A stretch of DNA of 51,929 bases from a virus, in IMG/VR virus record IMGVR_UViG_3300020416_000010, positions 1 to 51,929 of that record; one strand, given 5' to 3'. Under the pieces are notes generated by a model. The model did not search any database. It saw only the letters and a program-made list of their open reading frames with translations, and was not told where the DNA came from. The position numbers were made by a program, and so were the translations under genes. Below are positions 20,801 through 31,600 of this stretch, one piece after another; position 1 is the stretch's first letter; each line of letters opens with the position of its first letter.

Positions 20801-23800
20801 TGGTAACTCAGACTTAAATGGTCTTGTTAATGGTAACACTTATTATATTGTAAACAGAGATACAACAAATAATACTTTACAGTTATCAGCAACATCTGGT
20901 GGTTCTCCAATATCATTAACTGCTGCTGCAACTCCAAATGAAATACACAACCTTGTTGGTATAACTGCCACCGCAACAGCAACAGTGACAAGTGGTTACA
21001 TTAGTGCAATCACTATTACAAACAGAGGTTCTGGATATGTAACTGGTGCTGCACCAACTCTTACAATCAGTGAGACAGGTGCTGGAATTACAGACGCATC
21101 AATTACTGTAAACCTTGGTAGTGAAGTAAGGTCAATACAAACAACTGGTACTGCGGTATTTTCTACCACACCATCACTAGTAATCACTGCAAACACTAAC
21201 GACCCTAATGGTTCTGGAGCAGCTGCGACAGTTGCAAACATGACTTATGCTGTTGCAAGTGTTACATTAACTGGTGCAGGATATGGATATTCACAGACAC
21301 CTCAAGTAAGTTTTGTTGGAGCAAATACTAACGCTGCAGTTGCTAGTGCAACTCTAGACACAGAATTAGGTCAGGTATCAGAGATTACATTGACATCTGG
21401 TGGTGAAGGATATTCAACCGCACCAACAGTCCAAATCAATGGTGGTTCTGGTTCTGGAGCACAGGCAAGTATTACTGTCCTACCTTTTGGTGGTAATATT
21501 TTATCTGGTGGTTCTGGATATGCAGTTGGAACTTATCAGAACGTAACTTTAAATGGCGGAACAGGAACGGGTGCTACTGCAACTCTAACAGTTGCTGGAT
21601 TATCTGGAACAATCACTACTGCTGGTACAGGTGGTACAGAAGGAACATATCAACAAATAGACATATACCCAAATTCTCCTGCAGCAACATATCCAGTAAC
21701 GGTACAAAACCGTGGACTATTAGAATTTGATTCTACTGGAGGAATAACTGGAACTGCTGCAGTTGGCGACACAGCAACTGGTGCAACATCAGGTGCTACT
21801 GCAACTGTATCTTATGTCGATAGTGCAGGACAGTTTGCATACTATGTTATCTCATCATTAGCAAACGGACCTTTCCAACAGGGTGAGACAGTCAACTTTA
21901 CATCTGGTGGTAGTGGAAGTTTAGTACAAGCACCCGTTGAGACATACAGATATTTCATAGACACAGGATCAGGTCCACAAGAAGCACCAGCTTTGACCTT
22001 TGTAAGGGGTAACACATATCGTATGGATATGTCTGATAGTAGTAATACAAATCACCCAATATCATTTGATGCTATTACATTAGCAGATACTGCAAACTAT
22101 GCTATCAGAGAATATGGAACGCCAGGTACTGCAGGAGCATTTGTAGACTTTGTTGTTCTACAAAACGCACCTACAAGCACAGGCACTGTTTACTATACAT
22201 GTACAAGTCACGGACAGTCTATGTCTGAGAGTTCCTACATCACAATTACAACTGGTGCTGCTGGTGTATATGGTGTTGGTGGACAAATAGATGTTACTGT
22301 TGGTGGCGGTGGTGCAGTTACTGCTGTTGCATTCTCAACTGGTGGACAAGGAACTGGTTGGAAGGCAGGAGACGTAGTTAAAGTTGGAAACTCATCATTA
22401 ATAGGAAACACAACTGGATTTACATTTACTGTAAGTGCTAACGATACAAGTATTAGTTCAGTAACTGACATTGTATCATCAGGTAGTGGATATACTGTAG
22501 GTGACGTTCTTACTGTTGATGATGCTGACGTAGGTTCTGGTGGAGGTTCTGGATTCCAGTTTACTGTTACTAAGGTAGGTTATATATTCTCTGCAGTATT
22601 ATCATCTGGTGGTTCTGCATTCTTCCAAGGACAAGACATAGTATTTGATACCACAAACTTCAATGGTTTAGGTGATAATGGTAGTAACTTTGCATTAAAA
22701 GCAAATACCATTGATACTTCTGAGGTTACAACGATTGCTGCAGATGGTTCTTTAAAATCTGCAGAATATGGATTCTCAGAAACTGGTATTCTAACTTGTG
22801 GTTCTGGAGCATCAACAACAAGTACATTATCCAATGATACATTAACAACTGGTACTGCAACATTACGAGGAGACTTGACTGGACAGGCAGGAGCAAGTTT
22901 CAGTACAACATTAACTGTAGGAGGATTGACAACTCTTAACGGTGACTTGACTGCAAATGGTGCAACTAACTTTGTTGACAATGCTAAGGTAAAATTACAG
23001 AGTGGTACAGCTGCTGCACCAACTCTTGTTCTAGCATCAGAAGATACAACTGGTTTCTACAGGTCTGCTGCTAACGAATTTAGTTTCTCTGTAGCGGGTG
23101 TACAAAAAATTAGATTAGGTGCAGTTATTGATACTGCTACACCTTTAACTGTAGATTCATTACTAGGTGCAACAAATCCTTACTTTAAGGTTGACCCTGC
23201 TACAGAAACAACAGTTATAGGTACTGTACAATCTGCCTTATCAATAAACAATGCTACTGAAATTAGTGCTGTAGGTGCTGACCAAAACATTGATATTACT
23301 TTTACACCAAAAGGAACTGGTAATCTTGTTCTAAAAGGTGGTACAGATATATTATTCTCAGTAACTGATGGAACCACAGAGCAGTTTAGTATAAACAGTT
23401 TAACTGGTGATACTGATATTAAGGGTAACTTAGAAGTTGATGGTGCATTAAAGATTCAAAGAAGCACAATCAATAACTCTGATACAGGTGGAACATCATC
23501 ATTTGGTGAGGTTGTTACATGTACAGTTACAGGAACTGGGTCTGGATATACAAACGGTAGTTACAGTAGCGTAACATCTACATCAAACGGAAAGGGTACT
23601 GGAGCAACATTTACAGTTGTAGTTTCTGGAGGTGCAATTACATCTGTAGTTCCAACAGCATCTGCTAGAGGTTCTAACTACTACATTGGTGATACAATAA
23701 CACTTGACTCAGGAGCAATCGGTGGTGGTTCTGGAAACACTGTTACTGTTACTGACACCCAAGGTCAAGGTCTTGTATTGAAACCAGCAGGAGGAAAGAG

Positions 23801-25046
23801 TGTTTGGGTTAACAGTACAGGTGCATTTATAATTCCATCTGGTACAACTAACCAAAGACCAAGCACCGTAGATAGACTTGCGGGTGCAATTAGATTCAAC
23901 AGCACACAACAACAGTTTGAAGGATACAATGGAAATGACTTTGTATCTCTAGGTGGTGTTCGTGACGTTGACCAAGATACTTACATATTAACTGAGTCTT
24001 CACCAAACGCTGACGAAGATACATTTGAGTTCTTTGCTCAAGGTGTTAATTGCTTATCACTTGATAAAGATAAGTTTACTCTTAAGAATGCAAAACAATT
24101 TGACGTACCTGGCACAGCAATCTTTAACGGAACCGCTGCTGGTAACCCATTCTCAGTTACATTCCAAGGTGCTAACATAGCATCCTTTAGGTCTAAGAAA
24201 GACTTTGAAGTTGCTAACGGACTAAGACTAAGAGGAGTTCCTACACAAGGTACAATAGCAACGATTGGAACTGAGACATCAAGCACTGGTGCTTATGGTG
24301 TATCACAAACATATAACGGTGTGGTATCAACTGGTCAGTTTGAAGGTACAGGAGCAACATTCAATGTCACCACTAATGGAAGTGGAAACATAGACCAAAT
24401 AAACATCGCAACTGGCGGTAGTAACTATGAAACTGGAGAAATCATTACAATTGGTGGTGACTTACTTGGTGGTGCTACTCCTGCAAATGATGTCACTTTC
24501 CCAGTTACAGCACTCTCAAGCACTAAGAGTCCATTTGCAAGACTTGATGTTATTCAGCAAGATTATGTAACTCAATTAGATTCCAAACCTTTCGTTAGTT
24601 TGGATGCTAACGGTGCACAGGCAGCATGGAAAATCAACAGAGGATGGAACGGTGGTACAGAAAGTTACCTAACAGTCTTTGATTCTACTGCTGATTTTGT
24701 TGAACTTGATGACTGTAGAGTAGAGGGTGGACAGTTAACATCATTTACTGCTAACACTGCTATCACACAATTTAATAAGACAACATTCAAAGGTGCGAAG
24801 ACATTAGTAACTATAGAAAGTAACGATGGTAAAGTTCATATGTTGGAGATTACATCTATATGTGCTGCAGCAGGAACTACTGCACATGCCACCGTAACAA
24901 ACTCAGTAACATCTGATAACGACCTAGTTGATGCATCAATTGCTGTTGCTGGTACTAACGTTAATATCACGCTTACAAAATCTAGTGCAGCAACCTCGTC
25001 CACATCCTTTACTGGTAGATTCACAACTACAAAGGTCAAGGTATAA
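17766..25046 (+). CDS. Giant tail-fibre-like protein with beta-helix, LamG-like and cupredoxin-like domains, 2426 aa
   Basis: The N terminus (MATRIKLKRSSTASAAPTTS, LDGEVAVNTADKKIYVRDG) is a standard phage fibre opening. Residues about 75-300 look like a right-handed beta-helix (VGSDNDLLGNGGNNG, TITKALTKCSSGDTVVIAPG, GVTVRGTNLRSTII). Residues about 440-620 match a LamG/concanavalin-like lectin (SIIFDGTQDNLQVP, WTLEAFIRPASV, WYHVAVSRSNGVTRLFLDG, GHIDEVRI). Many GGSGY repeats follow in 20380-22620. Residues about 1393-1495 are cupredoxin-like, with H1430, C1479, H1482 and M1486 in the type-1 copper order. The C-terminal part has fibre blocks (G-T-G-N-L-V-L-K-G, KSVWVNSTGAFIIPSG) and ends in a beta-sandwich-like segment. 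It probably binds host surface glycans; binding and copper content are inferred. Confidence 0.8.
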   Translation: MATRIKLKRSSTASAAPTTSTLLDGEVAVNTADKKIYVRDGSNIVEVANAEPAVGEITTAMLNADITNGQGKTFYVATVGSDNDLLGNGGNNGKHPDTPFLTITKALTKCSSGDTVVIAPGEYQEVFPITIPDGVTVRGTNLRSTIIKPTNATQSNNAIVLNGDCHVSDFTLKDFLYASGADTGYGFVIGSSMDSTTSPYVERVTVSTKGSVVSSSDPYGFSQGDAGRGAKLDGANVDSNSLNASVLFNECTFITPGSVGLYMTNGIRVEWLNCFNYFASIGVQAVQGATGKYGTGQTRLKLGGTSGTFSTNEVTYQLEDGFQSGTYARAGTTVTLTRTAHGLVSNDYIYADHISGGATDNFYQITKVDNNTFTYTDSSSGTIAAGNVTYKKAVGRGVVASNDGTYVYITGKGTGEFVSTTKPAKTLSRFGDTQIDTGQSKFSGSSIIFDGTQDNLQVPTNADFGFGTANWTLEAFIRPASVTGTQRIFDLRNASATDTAPTVYMDGTALRYAVGNTSQINGGTLSVNTWYHVAVSRSNGVTRLFLDGTELGSSYTDTNNYGDTKPVVIGSNYDTTSPAEAFNGHIDEVRIKKAQGSYSGNFTPTTSEFTSDLFTVLLLHGGGNDATTIFTDSSGGTSDIRSSGGDSATVVTTADYSAFGAEMRSVASACVYGNKGVQADGAGTKLILTAHNFGYVGAGPDFTNDPSLAVQANEVEELNSGKVLYSSTDQDGDFRVGDAFTVDQETGNVQFQATSSAQSAANITLSDETGTTNIYPAYVETGNLRLAGNSLTSTSGKIILDPAGDEDITLNGQVVAPENIYFASNRLASILGTGNSSCAFTVGSYTQAGFSSYGIFSNKNFAINKKALNLTTGLTIVNEGTAYDAGQYNAPLLSNPDQVATATATLAANGSIGVVNVTNEGNGLYIQTPDVTTNITPVTGNVSFIVSLGTGARVASLIIVSGGSGYSSPNLTLSAPPAKAFDANSAISTAANTITFTQSDFVNGDACTYDNNGNSDLNGLVNGNTYYIVNRDTTNNTLQLSATSGGSPISLTAAATPNEIHNLVGITATATATVTSGYISAITITNRGSGYVTGAAPTLTISETGAGITDASITVNLGSEVRSIQTTGTAVFSTTPSLVITANTNDPNGSGAAATVANMTYAVASVTLTGAGYGYSQTPQVSFVGANTNAAVASATLDTELGQVSEITLTSGGEGYSTAPTVQINGGSGSGAQASITVLPFGGNILSGGSGYAVGTYQNVTLNGGTGTGATATLTVAGLSGTITTAGTGGTEGTYQQIDIYPNSPAATYPVTVQNRGLLEFDSTGGITGTAAVGDTATGATSGATATVSYVDSAGQFAYYVISSLANGPFQQGETVNFTSGGSGSLVQAPVETYRYFIDTGSGPQEAPALTFVRGNTYRMDMSDSSNTNHPISFDAITLADTANYAIREYGTPGTAGAFVDFVVLQNAPTSTGTVYYTCTSHGQSMSESSYITITTGAAGVYGVGGQIDVTVGGGGAVTAVAFSTGGQGTGWKAGDVVKVGNSSLIGNTTGFTFTVSANDTSISSVTDIVSSGSGYTVGDVLTVDDADVGSGGGSGFQFTVTKVGYIFSAVLSSGGSAFFQGQDIVFDTTNFNGLGDNGSNFALKANTIDTSEVTTIAADGSLKSAEYGFSETGILTCGSGASTTSTLSNDTLTTGTATLRGDLTGQAGASFSTTLTVGGLTTLNGDLTANGATNFVDNAKVKLQSGTAAAPTLVLASEDTTGFYRSAANEFSFSVAGVQKIRLGAVIDTATPLTVDSLLGATNPYFKVDPATETTVIGTVQSALSINNATEISAVGADQNIDITFTPKGTGNLVLKGGTDILFSVTDGTTEQFSINSLTGDTDIKGNLEVDGALKIQRSTINNSDTGGTSSFGEVVTCTVTGTGSGYTNGSYSSVTSTSNGKGTGATFTVVVSGGAITSVVPTASARGSNYYIGDTITLDSGAIGGGSGNTVTVTDTQGQGLVLKPAGGKSVWVNSTGAFIIPSGTTNQRPSTVDRLAGAIRFNSTQQQFEGYNGNDFVSLGGVRDVDQDTYILTESSPNADEDTFEFFAQGVNCLSLDKDKFTLKNAKQFDVPGTAIFNGTAAGNPFSVTFQGANIASFRSKKDFEVANGLRLRGVPTQGTIATIGTETSSTGAYGVSQTYNGVVSTGQFEGTGATFNVTTNGSGNIDQINIATGGSNYETGEIITIGGDLLGGATPANDVTFPVTALSSTKSPFARLDVIQQDYVTQLDSKPFVSLDANGAQAAWKINRGWNGGTESYLTVFDSTADFVELDDCRVEGGQLTSFTANTAITQFNKTTFKGAKTLVTIESNDGKVHMLEITSICAAAGTTAHATVTNSVTSDNDLVDASIAVAGTNVNITLTKSSAATSSTSFTGRFTTTKVKV
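20380..22620 (+). repeat. GGSGY repeat array in the 2426-aa fibre
   Basis: About ten units of a hydrophobic strand, Gly-Gly-x-Gly-Tyr, x-x-x-P and Gly-rich strand type (SGGSGYSSPNLTLS, NRGSGYVTGAAPTLTI, TGAGYGYSQTPQVSF, SGGEGYSTAPTVQING, SGGSGYAVGTYQNVTL). The array is interrupted by Y-Y-I and cupredoxin-like segments. Confidence 0.75.
21943..22250 (+). other. Cupredoxin-like domain in the 2426-aa fibre protein
   Basis: The order is a strand with a FVRGNTYRM motif, an NHPISFD motif carrying H1430, and a final YYTCTSHGQSM motif carrying C1479, H1482 and M1486. This reproduces the His ... Cys-x2-His-x3-Met ligand order of type-1 copper proteins. Fold and ligand set are read from motifs only; copper binding is inferred. 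Confidence 0.65.
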
Positions 25047-25049
25047 ATA
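25042..25049 (+). promoter_or_regulatory. T4-type late promoter, TATAAATA
   Basis: An exact TATAAATA overlaps the stop codon of the 2426-residue fibre gene (the stop is motif bases 3-5) and lies 21 bases before the ATG at 25071. It would drive the 177-residue gene and the giant distal-fibre-like gene. Confidence 0.75.
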
Positions 25050-25070
25050 ACCCATAGGTATTATAAAATC

Positions 25071-25604
25071 ATGCCAATAAAGAACTTTTCATCTATAGGA
25101 GGATACGCAGTTGCTGCAACTGAAGTATTGAACACTTCTAAAGCTCTGAAAAATATCTCTGCAATGCACATGGTGAGTGACCACTTCACCGACGCTAACA
25201 AAGATATCTTTATTCTTAAAAGACAAACTGATGCTGCTAACAACACACAGCAATTGTCTTTAGATGGCAACACTCCTATCGCTACAAACACACCACCATT
25301 AGTAAATGACTCTGTTTCATTTGCTACTGCAACTGTATTTGGTCAGGAGACTACAAATAACACCTATGTGTACGCAGCAAAATTTGATATTATTATAACC
25401 ACGACATCAGGCGGTGTCCCTACTGCAGTAGTTTCTAACGAAGTAGTAGTCAGAAACAATCCGCCAGGTCAAGAAACATGGAATGTAGTTCCTGCAGCAA
25501 TTCAGATTGGTGGAGTGCCTTTCTTTACGTTCCAAGTCTCCAGTGTGACTTCCAGCTCAACTGTTAAGTGGGTTGGTATTCTAGATATAACAGTCGTATC
25601 ATAA
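25071..25604 (+). CDS. Beta-rich virion structural protein, 177 aa
   Basis: The N-terminal 45 residues look helical and amphipathic (A-A-T-E-V-L-N-T-S-K-A-L-K-N-I). The rest resembles a common phage beta-sandwich: YVYAAKFDIIITTTSGG, then VVVRNNPPG, and a final VKWVGILDITVV in the 'W-V-x-x-V-x-I' style of fibre and baseplate accessory proteins. There is no signal peptide or membrane segment. It is the first gene after a late promoter and precedes the 3459-residue fibre gene. It may cap or connect that fibre. I do not recognise a named family. Confidence 0.65.
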   Translation: MPIKNFSSIGGYAVAATEVLNTSKALKNISAMHMVSDHFTDANKDIFILKRQTDAANNTQQLSLDGNTPIATNTPPLVNDSVSFATATVFGQETTNNTYVYAAKFDIIITTTSGGVPTAVVSNEVVVRNNPPGQETWNVVPAAIQIGGVPFFTFQVSSVTSSSTVKWVGILDITVVS

Positions 25605-25619
25605 CCTTATAGGAACGAG

Positions 25620-28600
25620 ATGAGTTTAAAGTTTAATGTAGACCAGCAGAGGATAGAAGCATCTGGGTCTAAAGCGACAGGAAACTGGGTAAACGCCACG
25701 TACAGCAGAACGTCTGGTGGGGTGGGTAATATTGTTTCGGTTGCACATGGCATAATAGGATCAGATAAATTATACATTGACTTTACTAGTGGTGGTGAAG
25801 TAGATGGAGAGTTTACAGTAACTAAGGTAGATGACGATAATTTAAGTTTTGTAGGTTCAGCAAATAGTATAATTACAGCGGGTGCGACTCTAGCATATAA
25901 GAGAGTTCGTTCATTAAGTATTCAAGGTGATGAGGTTATTGAGGTATCTGTTGGTACAGGTGCATTAGAGAAAGACGCATTATTCATAAACAAAAACGCA
26001 CAGGAAAACGTTCGTGTTGGTATCAATACTAATAATCCTGAGTTTGAACTCGATGTTGAGGGACAAATTAGAACGACTCGTTCTATCATTTCTGATACTG
26101 CACAGGTTACAAACCTTGATATCAGTACAATTGTTAACCCTTCATTGAATCTAAGAGCACCAAACTTAGTTAACTTTGAAGATACAGACGTCACAAGTCC
26201 TACATTTGGAACTACATTCTTCCCAAGTGCTGATACTCCTCCTCTGACTGACCAGTCAAGAAGGATTGCTACCACTGACTTTGTATATAAAGTTGCTACT
26301 AATGACACTGGTGGTCGTGTATACGTATCATCAACCATTGGTTTAGATACAAACGATGGTCGTTCTGCAGCAAGACCTGTAAAAACTATCAAGAAAGCAG
26401 CACAGATTGCTTATGGTTTACAGAAAGCAGTTCCAGACCCATCTGATGAATACGTTTCTATTATTGTATCTGGTGGTGAATACTTTGAAGATAACCCAAT
26501 CTCACTTCCTAGAAACTGTTCACTGATTGGTGACAACCTTCGTCGTGTTATTCTAAGACCACAGAATGCCGATAGGCATATGATCAAGGCGTCTAATGAA
26601 ACATACATCAATGGTGTTGTATTCAGAGATGCACTACAAAATTCCTCTGACCCACAGAGTACAGTTATTCATACATGGAAGTTTGCGTTTGTGTTTGATG
26701 ACAAACAAAGACTTTACTATGAACCAGAAGTACGCCAGATCCCTGCAGTTGCTGGCGAAAAGTTTCGTGGCCAAAACATATTTAAGGTTACCTTTAACAA
26801 TCACACAGGTAATAACACATCTTTACAGACAGGCTACTTTGTACAAGGTGGATCATCAGGTACACTTGGTACAATTCAGACAGTTAACTTTACAGGTCCT
26901 GTCGCATCTCCATACTCAACTGGTAATGTAACGATACTAATTACGTCAGGTGTTAACGACGTATTCCAAGACGCTGAGAAAATATTCTATGATTCAGTTG
27001 CTGCAAATATCATAACTGATCTCAATAACGCTGGTGTATCAGATAGATTTGACGTTGTAGATGCTGAGTCATTAAGACCAGAATTAGAAGTTATATCTAA
27101 CCAAATCTATCAGCACACTGTTGATGCTGAGAGAGAATTCGTCACATTTAAAGGTAGTACAAACTTTATTGATGTTGCTCTAGACAGAATTACACTTACT
27201 GCACACAGATATAAAACAGGTGCAGCAGTATACTATAGTAAAGACGAAAACCTCAATCCTCTGCCAGGTTTAATTGACACCACTGTCTACTATGTCAGAG
27301 TTATTGATGCAGATACTATTGAATTATATGACACTCATGCTAACGCTATAAACCTTAGCGTAACTCAGGGTAGAAAAGACATCACAAATGTATCTCCTGA
27401 CGATAGTTTCCATGTATTTGAGTCTGGTAATATAATGCCAGAAGCAAATAATATCTTTATTGATAATCATTTACTATCAACTGGAGAAGGCATCATATAT
27501 CGTGCTGGAAAAATGGGTGCGATAGGTGGTCTTGTTGATGGCACTGCATATTTTGTATATAAAGAAAACGATGATTATATCAGATTAGCAGCATCTGCTG
27601 CTAACGCAACACAGAAGAATGCATCTGGTGCTGATGATCCTATTACAATTGATATAACAAGTGCTGGTAAGGGTTTCCAAAGATTTGACATACAGGAAAG
27701 AGTCTTATCAATCACAACGATTGACACATCACTGAACACTGTAGCAACTTATAACGGTCCTATCTTTACACTTGCAAGTTCTAGTACAAGTTCTGATTTC
27801 CATGACTATGAGGTTGGACAAGAAGTTCAAGTATATGGTTTCCAAAACTCTGCAATAGATTTCGGTACATCAACAAATACTAACTTTACAATCTCTGGTG
27901 GAGAGATTACAGTTACTGTATCAAGTGTTGACAATACAAAAACAGGAACATTATTTGCTAACTGGGCATCTCTAACTGAAGCGGGTATTACATTCAACTT
28001 CCCTGCTGGTTTTGAGAGATTTAGTAAGACATATAATATTGATGGATTCACTCAAGGTTCTGGAACTCCTACATTACCATCAAACACTGATTTAGGTTTA
28101 GGTGTTGCTAGGTACAACAGTTCTAACTTGACTGTAACCTTTGTTCTAAAGCAAGCAAATATTGATACTGCTAGCGATGTAACAACTGGTTCTGGTTCTG
28201 GCGTTAGTATCTTAGACAACCTTGAAGACCTCAATGGTAGAAAATACATCACACATCGTATTGAACGTGCTGATGGTTTCTCACTACAATTTGTTATTCG
28301 TGGAAACATATCACAGGTTGGTGCTTCTATCAACCCAACTGGTGACCAAACAGTTGTATCATCTTCTAACTATGTACTAGCATCCTTGAGGAACTCTCCT
28401 TATGGATTTACTGCTATTAATCAGAGTGATAGATTCTTAGATGGTGCTGAGGCAATCAAGATAAACCAAGAATTTATTGCACAGGAGGCAGTAGCATATG
28501 TCAAATATTATTATGAATCATCCGCTACTCGTACTAATGCACTTACTATTGGTGGAACAAATTTCGGAGTAGCAGCAGATACTATTGCGAAGAAGATGAC

Positions 28601-31600
28601 ATCATGGTCTGTATCAGGCGATGATTGTACAATTATTGTACAGAGAGGACATAACTTATATCCAAACTTTAGTCAGCATACACCTACTGGTGCAACATAC
28701 ACACCTGGCACTGGTGTATTTGAAGTAACCATAGCAAACCATGGTTTCCAAAACGGAGACTTAGTTAAGTTTGATGCTGGTGCGTTTGTATTTGAATGTG
28801 ACACCGACTCTCGTGCAACTAAACATCCATATCCTAGAGGTAGTGACCCTGCATTTGACAAGTGGTTAAAGATATCAAACAAACAAACTAATACATTTGA
28901 AGTTAACGTTGGTGTATCATCTGACACTTCAACACATTATTTTGTAAGTGCTGGTGCTAACTCAGTTAAGAAAGCAATCACAGAAATTACTATTGCTAAC
29001 TCTGGTAACGCAGTAGTCAATGGTACTCATGGTCTTAAGGACATTATTGACGACAGAAAATTTGTTGTAGACCTAGCAAACAATACTGCTAATGGTCAGA
29101 CAGGAACTGTTGGTACATTTACAGATTTACAGAAACCATTTAGAACTCCAAACAGCATACCAGTAGATAACAAGTATGCTGATGCTGCAGAGTTACTATT
29201 TGGTAACGCAGATATGATTGCAGATTATGCAGTCAATAAAATGCTTGCTGCTAATAGTGGTTACACTATTCCTACAGGTAGTACAGCATGCTACGATGAT
29301 GTTAGAGACTTCATACAGAAAGCACTTGCACACAACTTAAAGTGGGGTGGAAACGATAGAGTCTATGACCAAGCAAAATTCTATATTGATCCTGGTTTCT
29401 CACTAACAAGAGACCGTTATGTAGAAGTATTCAACAATGCAAAAGATGCATGTATCTTAGCATCAAGAAATCTACCAATACATCGTTATGGTAACTCAAC
29501 AAAATTACAATACTATCATACTCTTACATTAGATACTCCTGCACAAACTGTATCTGGTTATGCTGCAACTCTAATTCTTAAGAACTTAGACTTGATTGCA
29601 TTTGAGTCAGTTCAACGTTACAACATAGATAACCCATCACACAATGTGCCTGGTGGAAATCAAAACTGTATAGATGACGTTAGTGATTTTGTACGTACTG
29701 TAGTTTACAACTTAGCACATGGTGGAAATGAGCAAGTATATGATGCAGCACAGTTGTATACAAACTCTACACACCTTGATGGAGAAGAAACAGAATCACG
29801 TGCAGTATTTGCAATAGCAAAAGCAATTGCTAAACAAGCAGCTGCTAGTGAGACAATTACCATAGAGGGTAATCACGGATTTACACAGGTAACTGACAAC
29901 AACAATAAAGGAACAACTGTAGAGCAAAATTTAGTAGATGGATTCTTCACAATCCTTGATACTGCTATTGCTAACGACAATATGTCACATGCTACTAGAA
30001 CGGTTGCAACAGCACCTTCTTGTGCAAATGTCGTATCATCAATTACAACCTTCTTCAACACCGTTACAACAGCGTTAGGAAGCGGTTCTACTGCTGGTAG
30101 TGTATCATCTGTTACACGAACTGCTGCACCTGGCGACCAACAGTGTATTGATGACGTAATGAAGATTTGTCGTGCGTTCCAGTTCGACTTACGTTACGGT
30201 GGAAACTCAGCAATTGTTGAGGCAGCAAACCTCTATATCTCTAGTGGTGCAATACAATACCTAGACAACGAGGTACAGTATAGTCGTGCAATGTTCGCTG
30301 CAGCAAAAGAACTATCAATAGACGCAATAAGAAATAATTTAGAGACTGGTCAGTTCTCACAAATACCAATTACATCCAATGGTTCTATTACTGTAGATTC
30401 ATCTGCACCTGAGTGTGCTAATGTTGTATCTGCATTGACTACAAACTGGGGTATATTAGATAACGTATTATCAAGTGCTACAGCATACAGTGGTGCAATT
30501 ACAAATCCTGACCCAGTAATTACTGAACAGGATCAATCATCATATTCGTTCCCATTAGGAAATGTACACTTAGACCTTCCAATCATTGAAGCATCTCCAT
30601 ACATTCAGAACTCTTCACTTATATCATTCCTTGGTGGTTCTGGTTGTGAGATTGATGGTGCTAAGGTTGCTACACCAAACGTACCTAGAGCTGGTTTAAA
30701 ACAAAACTCACAGGGTGCTACTGTTGCACAGTTTGACCCACAAGGTAAGTCAATGGTTGCAAACGCATTCACCATTATATGTTTTGGTGGTACTGCGTAC
30801 AACATCAGTAATGATGGTTACACACAGTTGGTTTCTGTGTTTGCTATCTTCTGTCAAGATGGTATCTTAGTACAGTCTGGTGGTTATGCATCTGTTACAA
30901 ACTCTGCATCTAACTTTGGTACTTTCTCACTACGTGCTACAGGATTTAGAGCAGAAGCATACACATTTGACGTCGGTGTTATTGATTCTATTACAGAAGA
31001 CGTCGATGGAAATGGTACACCAACAGGTAGACAAGTTATCCAAGTATCTGGTACATCATTAACAAACATACCTATTGAAGATTACATCATCAAGATTGAT
31101 GGTCATAGGTCATCTGACCTTGCTGTAGAGCATATAATTCTAGAAACAGAATTGGTTTCTGGTTCACCTGGCACACAGATTGTTGCTAAGATTAAGACCA
31201 ACAGGTCAATGGACTTTACCAATATCAGTAATGGTAATAGGTATCAGTCATCTAACGATTCTGGATTTGTTGCTGGAAGTTTAGCACTATCAAATCTAGT
31301 AAGTTTAGGTATTAAATTCCATAGACCATCTGTATGTAACTCATCATCACACACTTGGGAATACGCTGGTTCTGGTAACACATATGCTGCATTACCTCAG
31401 AACGGTGGTGTTGGATTAGGAAGTGCATTTGAAGCAGCAGAAGAACAATTCGGTCAGGTTTATACATCTGGTACGAACGAATTTGGTGACTTCAAGGTTG
31501 GTAATTTTGTTACTATCTTCAACAGAACTGGTGCTATTAGTTTCGTTGGTACAGTTGCAATCTCAGAACTTACATCTATCAAGATTGTTGGTGGTGACAT

